A DNA stretch of 64,000 nt from an uncultured bacterium (GTDB lineage Bacteria > Bacteroidota > Bacteroidia > Bacteroidales > Bacteroidaceae), in the NCBI GenBank assembly GCA_905214795.1, contig CAJMNM010000001.1, positions 124,001-188,000 of the forward strand. Direction: 5' to 3'. The notes under the pieces were generated by a model that saw only the letters and a list, made by a program, of their open reading frames with translations, was not told the origin of the DNA and did not search any database. This document shows positions 1 to 9,100 of this stretch, in pieces. The position numbers and the translations under genes are program-made. The stretch's first letter is position 1; each line of letters opens with the position of its first letter.

Positions 1-253
1 AAACAGGCGCAGCCAGACGGATATTACGAAGGCTTCTGCCATCCAGCCATTTAAAAATCCACATAGTTCCTACCGATAGAACTGCCGACAATATCATTGA
101 AAATGCCAACGCCGTAGGACTGTTGACCAAGGCATTCAAATCGAGCTCGCCCTTATTCAACAAATGCGGAATATTGACACAAAATGTCATAAAGAACGCA
201 GAAAAGAACTGCGCCAACAAGAATACTACAACCAGACAGATGCTTCTTTTCAT
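1..253 (-). CDS. Membrane protein, C-terminus cut off by window edge
   Basis: An open frame of 84 codons starts at the ATG complementary to 251-253 and runs off the left edge. It begins MKRSICLVVVFLLAQ and has two hydrophobic segments (about residues 4-27 and 49-66), so it is an inner-membrane protein. It lies 14 bp beyond the ribF stop in the same direction and could end the ATPase-HAD-ribF transcript. A CPBP-type intramembrane protease is a possibility because such genes often neighbour ribF in Bacteroidales, but no catalytic motif falls inside the window, so that identity is only a guess. Confidence 0.6.
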   Translation of the reverse strand, partial: MKRSICLVVVFLLAQFFSAFFMTFCVNIPHLLNKGELDLNALVNSPTALAFSMILSAVLSVGTMWIFKWLDGRSLRNIRLAAPV

Positions 254-267
254 ATTTCACTCAACCT

Positions 268-1218
268 TTAGTCTTCCAGAATCTTATGTCTCATGCTTTC
301 TACACGCGCCTCATCGGCTTGAAGCTGACGTATCAATTCGGCTTTGCTACGGAACTTATGTTCCTCACGCAGGCGCTCTATAAACTCAACCTTCAACAGA
401 TGGCCGTACAAATCGCCGTTATAACCGAGAAGATGCACCTCTATGGTTTCCTTTTCCACCTTCTCTTTCATTGTGGGCCGGAGACCGATGTTCAGCATAC
501 CCACGTAACGCATGCCCGAAGCGCTCTCATCCGTTACCCTGACAGCATACGCGCCACGTGCCGGAATCAGTTTCTGCGCATTATCTACCTTAATATTGGC
601 TGTGGGGAAACCCATGCCGCGCCCTTCCTGAAAGCCGGACACCACATGGCCGGACAGCGCATAAGGACGGGCCAGGCATCTGGAGGCCATCTCTACCTCA
701 CCCTCGGAAAGAAACGCACGGGTAACCGATGAGCTGACAGCCACATCGCCTAATGTCAGCCCCTTAGCCTGAATCACGTCTATTCCGAGCATTTGGCCAT
801 AGCGGACATAATCGGGAAAGCCCTCTTTCCGCCCATGTCCAAAATGGTGGTCGTATCCGATAATCAATGTATTGACAGAAAGTTGCTGTTTAAGCACACC
901 CGACATAAATTCATAAGCAGAGAGTTCGGACATGGCCGGAGTAAAATCCAGCATGGCACAATAATCTGCACCGGTCTCGGCCAACAATGTGAATTTCTCT
1001 TCCGGAGTAGACAACAACCGGGGCTGAAAGTCAGCCTGCATAACCTGACGGGGATGTACCCTGAAAGTAATGAGTAAAGAAGGCAAACCTTTCTCGGCCG
1101 CACAGTGGCACACCTGATCAATCAAAAAACGGTGACCACGATGCACACCGTCGAAAAAACCGATGGTAGCCACACAAGGTGTCAATAATTTATTATCTGT
1201 AAGCGTTATAAACTGCAT
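268..1218 (-). CDS. ribF: Bifunctional riboflavin kinase / FAD synthetase
   Basis: Converts riboflavin to FMN and FMN to FAD in the cytoplasm. The 316-residue length is normal for bacterial RibF. The N-terminal nucleotidyltransferase half shows GFFDGVHRGH (HxGH-type site, residues 20-29) and HHFGHGRKG near residue 122. The C-terminal flavokinase half shows RGMGFPTANI, an ARGAYAVRV strand and a GLRPT motif. The start lies 6 bp after the HAD gene stop, so the gene is almost certainly cotranscribed with the HAD phosphatase and P-type ATPase upstream. Confidence 0.97.
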   Translation of the reverse strand: MQFITLTDNKLLTPCVATIGFFDGVHRGHRFLIDQVCHCAAEKGLPSLLITFRVHPRQVMQADFQPRLLSTPEEKFTLLAETGADYCAMLDFTPAMSELSAYEFMSGVLKQQLSVNTLIIGYDHHFGHGRKEGFPDYVRYGQMLGIDVIQAKGLTLGDVAVSSSVTRAFLSEGEVEMASRCLARPYALSGHVVSGFQEGRGMGFPTANIKVDNAQKLIPARGAYAVRVTDESASGMRYVGMLNIGLRPTMKEKVEKETIEVHLLGYNGDLYGHLLKVEFIERLREEHKFRSKAELIRQLQADEARVESMRHKILED

Positions 1219-1224
1219 AAATCC

Positions 1225-1836
1225 TTATTTAAATAAAGCCAACCAGTCGTCGGACACTTCCGAATGAAATACCGACAGTCCCTCGCCGGCAGCCGAAAGG
1301 CAATTAGCCGAAGAATCGTCTACAAACAAAGCGGTCCGGGGATCTAACTTCAAATCGTCAATGACGTAACGAAAGAATGCGGGATCGGGCTTTGCCATCT
1401 TACATTCGAACGACAGATATAACCGTTCGAAATAATCTTCGGGACGCAATCCTTTATAGGTAAACAATTCTCGACAGGAATAAATCCAATGTATATCGTT
1501 CGTATTGCTCAACAGAACCAGCCGATAACGCGCTTTCAAATCGAGAAGAGTCTGCAAACGACGGTCGGGAATGTCGGTCAGCATACAATTCCAGGCGTCA
1601 CAGACCTGTTCCTGTGTCACTCCGGGTGAAGCCGCATGTCTGATTTCCGCAATAAAGTCTTCGGCGGAGATCTGCCCCAGCTCCAACGGAGCAAACGGTC
1701 CCTTTTGAGCGTAGGTGCCGATATAGGGCGCCGCGTCATAGCCGATTCCGGCAAACGCATCTATCGTAGCCTGTTTGTCCAGGTTAACCAGCACGCCCCC
1801 GAAATCAAATATAATAGTCTCTATCTTACTATCCAT
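1225..1836 (-). CDS. HAD-superfamily hydrolase (YihX-like, subclass IA)
   Basis: Predicted cytoplasmic phosphatase. Motif I is IIFDFGGVLV near the N-terminus, motif II is LLSNTN, motif III has the Lys in MAKPDP, and motif IV is FVDDS, all in the right order; the YihX-type sugar-phosphatase branch is the nearest resemblance. I place the start at the Met before DSKIE (1836): a longer frame to 1848 adds MCII and would abut the ATPase stop at 1849. The substrate is unknown. It sits between the ATPase and ribF in one leftward run and may act on a phosphorylated metabolite such as a flavin intermediate, but position is the only hint. Confidence 0.9.
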   Translation of the reverse strand: MDSKIETIIFDFGGVLVNLDKQATIDAFAGIGYDAAPYIGTYAQKGPFAPLELGQISAEDFIAEIRHAASPGVTQEQVCDAWNCMLTDIPDRRLQTLLDLKARYRLVLLSNTNDIHWIYSCRELFTYKGLRPEDYFERLYLSFECKMAKPDPAFFRYVIDDLKLDPRTALFVDDSSANCLSAAGEGLSVFHSEVSDDWLALFK

Positions 1837-1848
1837 AATTATACACAA

Positions 1849-4467
1849 CTAGGCTTTGTGACGAATACGCTGAACGGCTCTCAGCAACTCGCCAACCCAC
1901 AGTACCAACGAAGAGGCGGCTATGACAAGCAACCAATCGTTACAAGAAAGCGGCGCCGTACGGAACACACGTCCGCCAAACTGCACGATAAGCCACTGGC
2001 CGACCAGAATAAAGACCAAAACCATCAATACGCCATAACAATGTGTCAGTCCGCTGAAAGCCGACTTGTGACTTGAATAAGCTTTGGCATTAAGCAGATT
2101 CCAAAACTGCAACATGACAAAGAATGTGAAGTAAATTGTCAGTTCGTTAATTGTCAGTTCAGTGCCGCCGCCGAAATAAAGCATCATGGCCAGCATCGCT
2201 ATCACAAAAGCTGAACCGTAACCGAGAATCCCTCCCCATATCGGACGGGTGATGATAAACTGAGCGACAGGACGCGGGCGTTCGTTCATCACAGCCGGAT
2301 CTGCCGGTAATGAAGCCAGCGCCAGTGCCGCAAAGGTATCCATTATAATATTAACCCACAACATTTGTGTTACGGTCAGCGGCAAAGTGGTACCGATAAA
2401 TGCGCCGATAAGCACAGTAAGCAGGGCGGTAAAATTAATAGTCAGCTGGAACATCACAAAGCGTTGAATGTTCTTATACAGCGAACGTCCCCACATGACT
2501 GCGGTCACAATGCTGCGGAACGAGTCGTCTAGCAAGGTAATGTCACTGGCCTCCTTGGCAACCGATGTTCCGGACCCCATAGACAATCCCACCTGCGCAA
2601 AGTTCAATGCCGGAGCATCGTTGGTTCCGTCACCCGTCACAGCCACCACCTCGTCCTGTTGCTGTAACAGTCGGACCAGACGTTGCTTGTCCAACGGCCG
2701 GGCACGGCTCATCACTTTCAAATCCTTTATACGCTCAAGAGCCTCTTCATCGCTCAACGCGGCAAAGTCTGCCCCACGCATATAGTTGCGCTCATTGTCA
2801 TTCTCATTCCACAAACCAATCTGACGGGCTATCTCGATGGCGGTACCGGAACTGTCGCCCGTAACGACCTTGATTTTAACACCAGCCTTCAAACAGCTCT
2901 TTACTGCCGGCGGCACTTCCTCGCGCACCGGATCACTGATGGCAGCCACACCGAGCAGCGTCAGTCCGCCCGCCTGCAACAATGCTTCACAATCAGTATG
3001 CTCAGTCACCGATATCACCTTATAAGCCATGGCCAAAGTACGCTGGGCATGCATCTGCCAGTCCTTCAACCGCTCCTGATAAGTTGCTCTTTCCGCATCA
3101 GTCAGTCCTTCACACAGGTTCAATACAATCTCCGGGGCACCTTTCACATACATTACCCTACGACCGCACACCGCAGAATCGACAACCGTAGCCATCATCT
3201 TACGTTCGGAAGAGAACGGCAACCGTACAATTTCGGGGGCTCCACCGCGCAAACTCATATAATCCTTTCCACGTGCCTGAAGCCACAGCAGCAACGCTAC
3301 TTCGGTAGGATTACCCAAGCCCTGTGTCCTTTCCTCGTTCAGAAAGGCTGTCGTATTGCAAGCCAACGATTCCTCCAACATCGCCGTTTCCGCTCCGTTT
3401 TCCACCATCTCAGAAACGGTCATCTTATTTTGTGTCAGCGTACCGGTCTTGTCGGTACAAATCACCGTGATGGCACCCATCGTCTCGCACGCGTGCATCT
3501 TTCTCACCAGATTGTTTGTCTTCAACATGCGACGCATATTCAGAGCCAGACTAAGCGTTACAGCCATAGGCAGCCCCTCGGGAACGGCCATTACAATCAA
3601 CGTTACGGCCATCATGAAATTATGCAATACGATTTTAAACACTTCAAAATAAGCTGCTTTATCCCACACCGTCACGCCGGGCCATAAGTTCACCAGCTCG
3701 TGAACCGTAAAAATCAGGAAAGTCAGCACGGCCACCGTATAGCCCACTATGCTGATCATATGAGCCAGACGGTCCAACTGCTTATTCAGCGGAGTTTTCT
3801 CACCGGTCAACACAGTAGCCTCGCGCGCCACCTTACCGATTTCAGTATGGTCGCCTACCGCAATGACACGCGCTACGGCCCTACCCTCTACAATCGTAGT
3901 GCTCCGCATAAGATGATTCGTCGCATAGGGCGCCTTCTCGTCAAAATCTTTCGGGTTCGTACTTTTCCTCACCACCGGCTCACCGGTCAGATTAGACTCG
4001 TTAATCTGCAAGGTTTCGGCCTGAAGCAGTTCGGCATCCGCCGGCACCTCGTCTCCGGTATCCAGCAAAATCACGTCGCCTACGACAAGTTCCTTACGCG
4101 GCACTTCTACCACACTGCCGTCACGCACCACACGCACCATCGACTCGCTGCCCAACGCATTCAGCACATCAAATTTCTTGGCCGCGTCATATTCAAAATA
4201 AAAACCGATTCCCGTAGCCAGTAAAATAGCACATACAATACCTATTGTCTCCGCAAAATCCTGCTCTACAAATGCTACAATAAATGAAAGCAATGCCGCT
4301 ACCAGCAATATTCTGATAACCGGGTCCTGAAATTTCTCCAGATACAAACGCCACATCGACGGACGGACCGGGGGTGTCAACTCATTTGCACCATGTTTGG
4401 CACGACTCTCCTCAACTTCTCGGGCCGTCAGACCCGACGATAACAAATCATTCTCCTGTTCACTCAT
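1849..4467 (-). CDS. P-type Ca2+-transporting ATPase (PMCA/SERCA-like)
   Basis: Membrane cation pump that uses ATP to expel Ca2+ (type IIB by similarity). The 872 residues show the complete order of parts: N-terminal cation-ATPase domain, actuator motif LTGEPV, membrane helix with PEGLP, phosphorylation motif DKTGT (Asp339), the nucleotide-binding domain, hinge motif GDGTNDAP, then the last helix bundle with NxxxD-type residues (LWVNIIMDTFAALALAS). There is no N-terminal metal-binding finger, which argues against a Cu/Zn pump. It leads the leftward operon with the HAD gene and ribF and has its own canonical promoter at 4512-4543. Ca2+ specificity is inferred from family. Confidence 0.93.
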   Translation of the reverse strand: MSEQENDLLSSGLTAREVEESRAKHGANELTPPVRPSMWRLYLEKFQDPVIRILLVAALLSFIVAFVEQDFAETIGIVCAILLATGIGFYFEYDAAKKFDVLNALGSESMVRVVRDGSVVEVPRKELVVGDVILLDTGDEVPADAELLQAETLQINESNLTGEPVVRKSTNPKDFDEKAPYATNHLMRSTTIVEGRAVARVIAVGDHTEIGKVAREATVLTGEKTPLNKQLDRLAHMISIVGYTVAVLTFLIFTVHELVNLWPGVTVWDKAAYFEVFKIVLHNFMMAVTLIVMAVPEGLPMAVTLSLALNMRRMLKTNNLVRKMHACETMGAITVICTDKTGTLTQNKMTVSEMVENGAETAMLEESLACNTTAFLNEERTQGLGNPTEVALLLWLQARGKDYMSLRGGAPEIVRLPFSSERKMMATVVDSAVCGRRVMYVKGAPEIVLNLCEGLTDAERATYQERLKDWQMHAQRTLAMAYKVISVTEHTDCEALLQAGGLTLLGVAAISDPVREEVPPAVKSCLKAGVKIKVVTGDSSGTAIEIARQIGLWNENDNERNYMRGADFAALSDEEALERIKDLKVMSRARPLDKQRLVRLLQQQDEVVAVTGDGTNDAPALNFAQVGLSMGSGTSVAKEASDITLLDDSFRSIVTAVMWGRSLYKNIQRFVMFQLTINFTALLTVLIGAFIGTTLPLTVTQMLWVNIIMDTFAALALASLPADPAVMNERPRPVAQFIITRPIWGGILGYGSAFVIAMLAMMLYFGGGTELTINELTIYFTFFVMLQFWNLLNAKAYSSHKSAFSGLTHCYGVLMVLVFILVGQWLIVQFGGRVFRTAPLSCNDWLLVIAASSLVLWVGELLRAVQRIRHKA

Positions 4468-4511
4468 AAAGTCTATTTTATCAGCTTATTTACTACATTT
4501 TTATTACTCTA

Positions 4512-4543
4512 CAAAAATAATGATTTCTTCATGTGACTACAAA
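4512..4543 (-). promoter_or_regulatory. Promoter of the Ca2+-ATPase operon
   Basis: Reading leftward, TTTG (complement of 4540-4543) and TATTTTTG (complement of 4512-4519) are separated by 20 bp, matching the Bacteroidetes TTTG-N19-20-TAnnTTTG pattern. It is 45 bp upstream of the ATPase ATG. Confidence 0.8.
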
Positions 4544-4557
4544 TTTAATAACTTTTG

Positions 4558-4589
4558 TTTGCATATATAGAATAAATGTATTACTTTTG
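4558..4589 (+). promoter_or_regulatory. Promoter of tRNA-CAU
   Basis: TTTG at 4558-4561 and TACTTTTG at 4582-4589 with a 20-bp spacer, ending 24 bp before the mature tRNA. It lies back to back with the ATPase promoter, the two -33 boxes only 14 bp apart. Confidence 0.85.
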
Positions 4590-4613
4590 CAGTGCCTTTC
4601 GAAAGAAAGAGCC

Positions 4614-4687
4614 GGACTTGTAGCTCAGTTGGTTAGAGCAACAGACTCATAATCTGGAGGTCCCTGGTTCAAGCCCAGGCTGGTCCA
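4614..4687 (+). tRNA. tRNA with CAU anticodon (Met or Ile2)
   Basis: Full cloverleaf: acceptor GGACTTG with CTGGTCC, D-arm GCTC/GAGC, anticodon arm ACAGA-CTCATAA-TCTGG, T-arm CCTGG-TTCAAGC-CCAGG, discriminator A. CCA is not encoded. The CAU anticodon fits elongator Met or a TilS-modified Ile2 tRNA; sequence alone does not settle which. It lacks the initiator-type unpaired first base pair. Confidence 0.95.
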
Positions 4688-4699
4688 CAAAAGGAAATC

Positions 4700-4731
4700 A
4701 AGCAGTTACGAATTTTGTAACTGCTTTTTTT
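4700..4731 (+). terminator. Rho-independent terminator after tRNA-CAU
   Basis: Ten-bp perfect stem AAGCAGTTAC / GTAACTGCTT (4700-4709 and 4717-4726) with a 7-nt loop, then a T tract. Confidence 0.9.
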
Positions 4732-5189
4732 ATTGATAGCCCCCAGGTGACTTTTTGAAAAATCATAAGATTGCGGAGATTTTTTTCATCCTACTGCAAA
4801 CTTGATCCAAGAGAACATAATGCATATTTCTTATTATAAATATAACTTTCAACTAAGTATATTATAAACTGTTGAAAATGAAGAATAAGTCTATTGATAG
4901 ATTAATCCATTGATAAACCGTTATAAAAAAAGTTTATGTCTTAAAGCTTTATTTCGTTTTTTCTCCTGTTTTTCAGTAAAATTTCATATATTTACAGTTG
5001 AACTTTAGAATCTTATACCTAAGACATATTACTCAACAGTTTCACTATAACTACAGCAAGTCAAAAAGCATATCATCAACTTGGGACTGCACCCATACGG
5101 ATGAAGACATCTCATATTTGATGATGTTTTGTGGTAAACCGTGAAGCGTATGCAATTGTCTGTGCTTTTGTTAACTAAAAATATAGAAT
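4732..5189. other. Gene-free AT-rich stretch
   Basis: About 460 bp with no supported gene or RNA. It probably carries the promoter of the following lipoprotein gene, but I see no clear TTTG/TAnnTTTG pair. Confidence 0.6.
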
Positions 5190-5840
5190 ATGAAAAGAGG
5201 TTTATTGGGAATTTTGCTCGCCACGTTATTTGTATCATGTGACAAATCACCGGAAGAAAAAGCAACCACATTGATTGAAGAGGATATAAAGAAAGTTTTA
5301 TATCATCCAGAAACATACGACCCGGTTGAAACGCAGATCGATAGCGCATTTACTCCCTTTGACGACCCTGTTTTTTATGAAAAGACAGTACAATTGTGTG
5401 AATTAGGAATGTCTATTGATGAATATGACAGGAACATGAAAGAGGCTAAATCCTCAATGTCTATTTGGAGCGGACCGTACCAATCAGCTTTTGCCCAAAA
5501 TGAATACCAAGAAGCAAAAGACGAATATGACGAAAACGAACGAAATAAGAAGAGTTTGGAAATAAAAGCCCAAAAACTTGCTAATGAACTGAAAGCCATG
5601 CTTGAGAAAGAACAGCAGTTCATAGGCTTCAAAGCTCGGCATCGCTATCGTGCCAACAATAATGCTGGGCAAGCCCGTTTCGGAGAAATAGAGTATTTAT
5701 TTGATAAAAATATGAGCGGAATTGTTGCATCATACGATATGGATAGTGAAGAATACAAGGCTGTGCAACTTCTTTATAGACAAATGCTCGGTGAAGATGT
5801 ACATATAGACAGTGAAAACTTTGATAATAGCGATTTGTGA
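5190..5840 (+). CDS. Hypothetical lipoprotein with coiled coil
   Basis: 216 residues of no recognised family. A signal peptide ends in a lipobox (LFVSC, Cys17), so the protein should be lipid-anchored in the cell envelope. The mature part is very charged, and residues about 95-150 (YQEAKDEYDENERNKKSLEI and following) are Glu/Lys-rich and helical, probably a coiled coil. It is followed after 30 bp by another exported protein and then by a CoiA-like gene, all on the plus strand, suggesting one transcript. No function can be assigned. Confidence 0.85.
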   Translation: MKRGLLGILLATLFVSCDKSPEEKATTLIEEDIKKVLYHPETYDPVETQIDSAFTPFDDPVFYEKTVQLCELGMSIDEYDRNMKEAKSSMSIWSGPYQSAFAQNEYQEAKDEYDENERNKKSLEIKAQKLANELKAMLEKEQQFIGFKARHRYRANNNAGQARFGEIEYLFDKNMSGIVASYDMDSEEYKAVQLLYRQMLGEDVHIDSENFDNSDL

Positions 5841-5870
5841 CATTACAAACTTAAATTTAAAAATTAAATT

Positions 5871-6269
5871 ATGAAAAGGATACTATTTTTACTGTCCTTG
5901 TGTTTAATATCATTTGCGACAATAAATGCACAGACTTCCATTTCCAACACGAAAACAACAGTTGCCTCACCTGACAGTAATGTGAATTATCGTCTATACC
6001 AAACTAATAATCGTTGGACTTTCCTAAAATTAGACACACGAACAGGAATAATAATGCATGTACAATATAGTACAGATAATGATGCCATGCAGTATAACTT
6101 AAACAATATTCCATTAGCAGAAGGCGAAGATGCGAAGCCTGGTCGTTTTTTTCTTTATCCGACAGAAAACACTTTCAATTTTATTCTTCTGGACCAAATC
6201 GACGGCAGGGTTTGGCAAGTCCAGTGGAATATAGATAAAGACAAACGTGGCATTTGGAGGATATATTAA
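5871..6269 (+). CDS. Small secreted protein with two similar halves
   Basis: 132 residues with a typical signal peptide (MKRILFLLSLCLISFATINA, cleavage after NAQ). The mature part has two related blocks of about 28 residues: YRLYQTNNRWTFLKLDTRTG and FFLYPTENTFNFILLDQIDG, each ending in a VQY/VQW strand. This resembles a duplicated short beta unit of the kind found in exported proteins with a LLLDT-GRVWxxQ motif. Function unknown; probably periplasmic. It is 9 bp upstream of the CoiA-like gene. Confidence 0.8.
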   Translation: MKRILFLLSLCLISFATINAQTSISNTKTTVASPDSNVNYRLYQTNNRWTFLKLDTRTGIIMHVQYSTDNDAMQYNLNNIPLAEGEDAKPGRFFLYPTENTFNFILLDQIDGRVWQVQWNIDKDKRGIWRIY

Positions 6270-6278
6270 AAATAACTC

Positions 6279-7970
6279 ATGCCACAATCCAAACAAAAAC
6301 CTTATTTGACATACGCACTTGATGCGAATGGCAAGTTGATACACGTTGATAGCGTATCAACAGGTTTGTCATGCAAATGTTTTTGTCCACATTGTAAGAA
6401 TGAATTAATTGCTAAAAATGGAGGAAACCTCAAGACTCATCACTTTGCGCACACTAATGGGAGTGATTGTGTTGGAGCAATAGAGTCGGCTCTTCATAAA
6501 ATGGCCAAGGATATTCTGCAAGAACACAAACTTATAATGTTGCCTCCAACTCAACAAAAAGGAAAAGGAATACAGACTGTATTCAATAATGTTGAAGTCG
6601 AAGTATTTAACAAAGATTTGTCTTTGCGTCCTGATTGTATTGGGCATTTAAAAGAGAATCGGTTTATATGGATAGAATTCAAGCGTACACATGAGGTAGA
6701 TGTAAAAAAGGCTGGAAAAATCATTTCGGCTAAAATTGACTGTGTGGAAATAGACTTAAACTCATGCGAACTTGACCCGACAAAAGTAAGAGATTTTATC
6801 GAAAATAGTAGTGAAGGACGAAAATGGATTTATAATTATGAATTTCCACTGACATCTCAAAATTACGATAAGAATAGCAACACCCTGTATCACAACTTTG
6901 ACAAGAAATACGATTTTAGACAAAGAATGCCACGCCATATTGCCGTTGATGAGCAAAATACAATTGTGAATTTATACAATATTGATGAAATTGACACAAA
7001 TAGTCATTCTTACTTTTGTATAGCCTGTGGTAAAGAAGTATATATAAATGTAAACGATTGGGGAATTTATTCATTTCTCCATTTAGACGAAAATACACCA
7101 TGCGAAGATGATTTCTATCTGCATGAAGCCGCAAAGAAAATTCTATGTAGGAAATTTAACACCCAACAGAAGTTTGATGTATATATTCCGCAATTACACT
7201 TATGCGAAGAAAGAGATCTGTGTTCATTTTTTAATAAAACCGATTGCTCCAGAGTAATTCCAATACTCTATGATTTGAAAGCACATGGGTATGATTCATG
7301 TGAGATTGAATATAAATTTCCAAACAAACAGTTTTCATATGATGCAGTTTTAAAACGAAGAGATGATTTGGAAACGGCAATAGTAATCATCATTGATGCG
7401 GATACATGCTACATAGAACCTGAAGACCTTAAAAATAGGGCTATAGAAGTAATCATAAGAGATGAAAACGACATCTTCAAATTATATGAAGAACCTTTGC
7501 ATAGAGAAATTGCAAGATTTTATAATTTTGAGAATAAGACTGTAAAGACGATTCCTTGGAAAGAAGTAAACCGTGAAATATTGAAATTTACGTTATTTTC
7601 AAGTGGCAAATACCATTTGGGAACAGAGAGTTGCATTAGCACAAAGAAAAAAAGTGCAATATATGAAATGATTATATCCAACGACTATGAAGATTATAAA
7701 ATAATAAAACAATATGCAGTGTTACACTGTTATAACCAACACAAAGTGTTATGCCTTTGCGAAATTTGTTTTTATTTAAGGGCTGTGAATGGCTTCTACA
7801 ACCACAAAAATATCTGCATTAGATATAAAACAAAAGGTACTCCTAAAAATCCACTTGAAACAATGCCTATCAAATGTCCATATTTTAGTTTGGACAAAAA
7901 TCTTGAAACTACATTAGCAAACGAATTTCGTGATTTAAAGTTTATTGAAAAGGACTTAACAGTCATATAA
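6279..7970 (+). CDS. CoiA-like zinc-ribbon / PD-(D/E)XK protein with tandem modules
   Basis: 563 residues. Module 1 has a zinc site (CFCPHC near residue 35 with HHFAH near 55), then a helix SALHKMAKDIL and a nuclease-like core with RPD (about 115) and IEFKR (about 127), which together match the CoiA/PD-(D/E)XK layout. Module 2 repeats the plan from about residue 245: CIACG, FLHLDENTPC, LHEAAKKIL, then a degenerate core (SYDAVLK, IIIDAD) without the catalytic Lys. A third Cys/His-rich stretch follows near the C-terminus (CLCEIC). CoiA proteins are linked to natural competence; here, beside two exported proteins, the role could be DNA processing or defence. Nuclease activity is inferred. Confidence 0.75.
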   Translation: MPQSKQKPYLTYALDANGKLIHVDSVSTGLSCKCFCPHCKNELIAKNGGNLKTHHFAHTNGSDCVGAIESALHKMAKDILQEHKLIMLPPTQQKGKGIQTVFNNVEVEVFNKDLSLRPDCIGHLKENRFIWIEFKRTHEVDVKKAGKIISAKIDCVEIDLNSCELDPTKVRDFIENSSEGRKWIYNYEFPLTSQNYDKNSNTLYHNFDKKYDFRQRMPRHIAVDEQNTIVNLYNIDEIDTNSHSYFCIACGKEVYINVNDWGIYSFLHLDENTPCEDDFYLHEAAKKILCRKFNTQQKFDVYIPQLHLCEERDLCSFFNKTDCSRVIPILYDLKAHGYDSCEIEYKFPNKQFSYDAVLKRRDDLETAIVIIIDADTCYIEPEDLKNRAIEVIIRDENDIFKLYEEPLHREIARFYNFENKTVKTIPWKEVNREILKFTLFSSGKYHLGTESCISTKKKSAIYEMIISNDYEDYKIIKQYAVLHCYNQHKVLCLCEICFYLRAVNGFYNHKNICIRYKTKGTPKNPLETMPIKCPYFSLDKNLETTLANEFRDLKFIEKDLTVI

Positions 7971-8062
7971 TCTTTGACAGACACCGACACTATTCAAATT
8001 TTAAAGATCACTTTAAAACAGAGTCACGTATTTCCATCTACACAATATATTTTATGACACCA

Positions 8063-8097
8063 AATGGGGCGTGTCTCAGTTATTAACACACCCCATT
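8063..8097. terminator. Bidirectional terminator between convergent genes
   Basis: Stem AATGGGGCGTGT / ACACACCCCATT (8063-8074 and 8086-8097; one G-T/C-A imperfection) with a 11-nt loop, between the CoiA-like gene and the leftward LRR gene. Confidence 0.65.
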
Positions 8098-8150
8098 AAC
8101 AAATTCATATCATAAGAATCTTTTTTGCAGCCGGTTTGCCAGGAATCAAA

Positions 8151-8882
8151 TTAATAAGCCGAGAAACCTACACTTCTATTCACCGTTTTATTTCGTGGCG
8201 TCAGAGTATTCAGTTTCAGGTTCTTCCATCCTTCAGCTGCCTTATAGGCTTCCAAAGCCTCTGCGGGTACATACACCTGCATGTCTGAGGGACAAGTAAG
8301 AAAGGCCTTATCTGAGACTGCAGGCGGAACAGTGGCGTGTATCTTCATCTTTTTTACATTAGAATCGTTTCCAAACACATGATCTCCAATACGTTCCACG
8401 GAACTCGGGAAAGCAATATAAGTTAGTGCATTACAGTAATTGAACGCCAACATTCCGATACTTTTTACACTACTCGGGATGTTAATATACGAGAGTGACT
8501 TACAGTTGGTAAACGCGTGATCTTCGATAGTTACCACACTGTTTGGAATATTAATCTGCTTAAGAGATTTACAATTAATAAACGCACCTTTTCCGATGCT
8601 TTTTATGCTATTAGGTATAGTCACATGTGTAAGAAACTTAGAATCTGCGAATCCAAATTTCCCGATTCTTGTCACATTGTATCGTTCACCATTTTTATCC
8701 ACTACAGTCAGCGGAATATCCACACTGACCGCGGTTGTGTCAGAATTGTAAATTTCTACCTCACTATTTACTTCGTTGGTAATAAGACATATAAAATTAC
8801 CGGAACGAAATGTCTTTTGCGCCCATGTATTGGCTGTAACAACCAGAAGAAGAGTCAACAAAAATAATATACGTTTCATCAC
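8151..8882 (-). CDS. Secreted BspA-type leucine-rich repeat protein
   Basis: 243 residues with a signal peptide (MMKRILFLLTLLLVVTANTWAQ) and four to five LRR_5 repeats of about 23 residues (pattern IPNSVxxIxxxAFxNCKSL), e.g. from residue 85 onward. The C-terminal part (VYVPAEALEAYKAAEGWKNL) is the usual cap of this family, where VP..AL.AYK..W is common. Such proteins are surface or secreted binding proteins in gut and oral Bacteroidales; the partner is unknown. Leftward, monocistronic. Confidence 0.88.
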   Translation of the reverse strand: MMKRILFLLTLLLVVTANTWAQKTFRSGNFICLITNEVNSEVEIYNSDTTAVSVDIPLTVVDKNGERYNVTRIGKFGFADSKFLTHVTIPNSIKSIGKGAFINCKSLKQINIPNSVVTIEDHAFTNCKSLSYINIPSSVKSIGMLAFNYCNALTYIAFPSSVERIGDHVFGNDSNVKKMKIHATVPPAVSDKAFLTCPSDMQVYVPAEALEAYKAAEGWKNLKLNTLTPRNKTVNRSVGFSAY

Positions 8883-9100
8883 AATAAAGTTTTATTTAAA
8901 AATAACAAGACACCTGTTTTTAACTTATTTGGAATTTTGGCGGACCGGTCTCTTCACATCCGCCAAAATCATCTCTGCTTTTATACTCGATTAATCGAAT
9001 CCAACCGGATATGACATCAAATGGAATGAGGAGGAAGCGGCGATAGAGAACTCACATGTCCCCCTCAATCTTGAATGTGTAAATCCAATCTTAGCTTATA

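Noticed and set aside
2683..3687. 334-codon plus-strand frame
   Set aside because: Antisense to the P-type ATPase, whose motifs are complete.
4614..4687. Initiator tRNA-fMet
   Set aside because: The first acceptor pair is G-C and paired; the initiator form with a C1-A72 mismatch is not seen.
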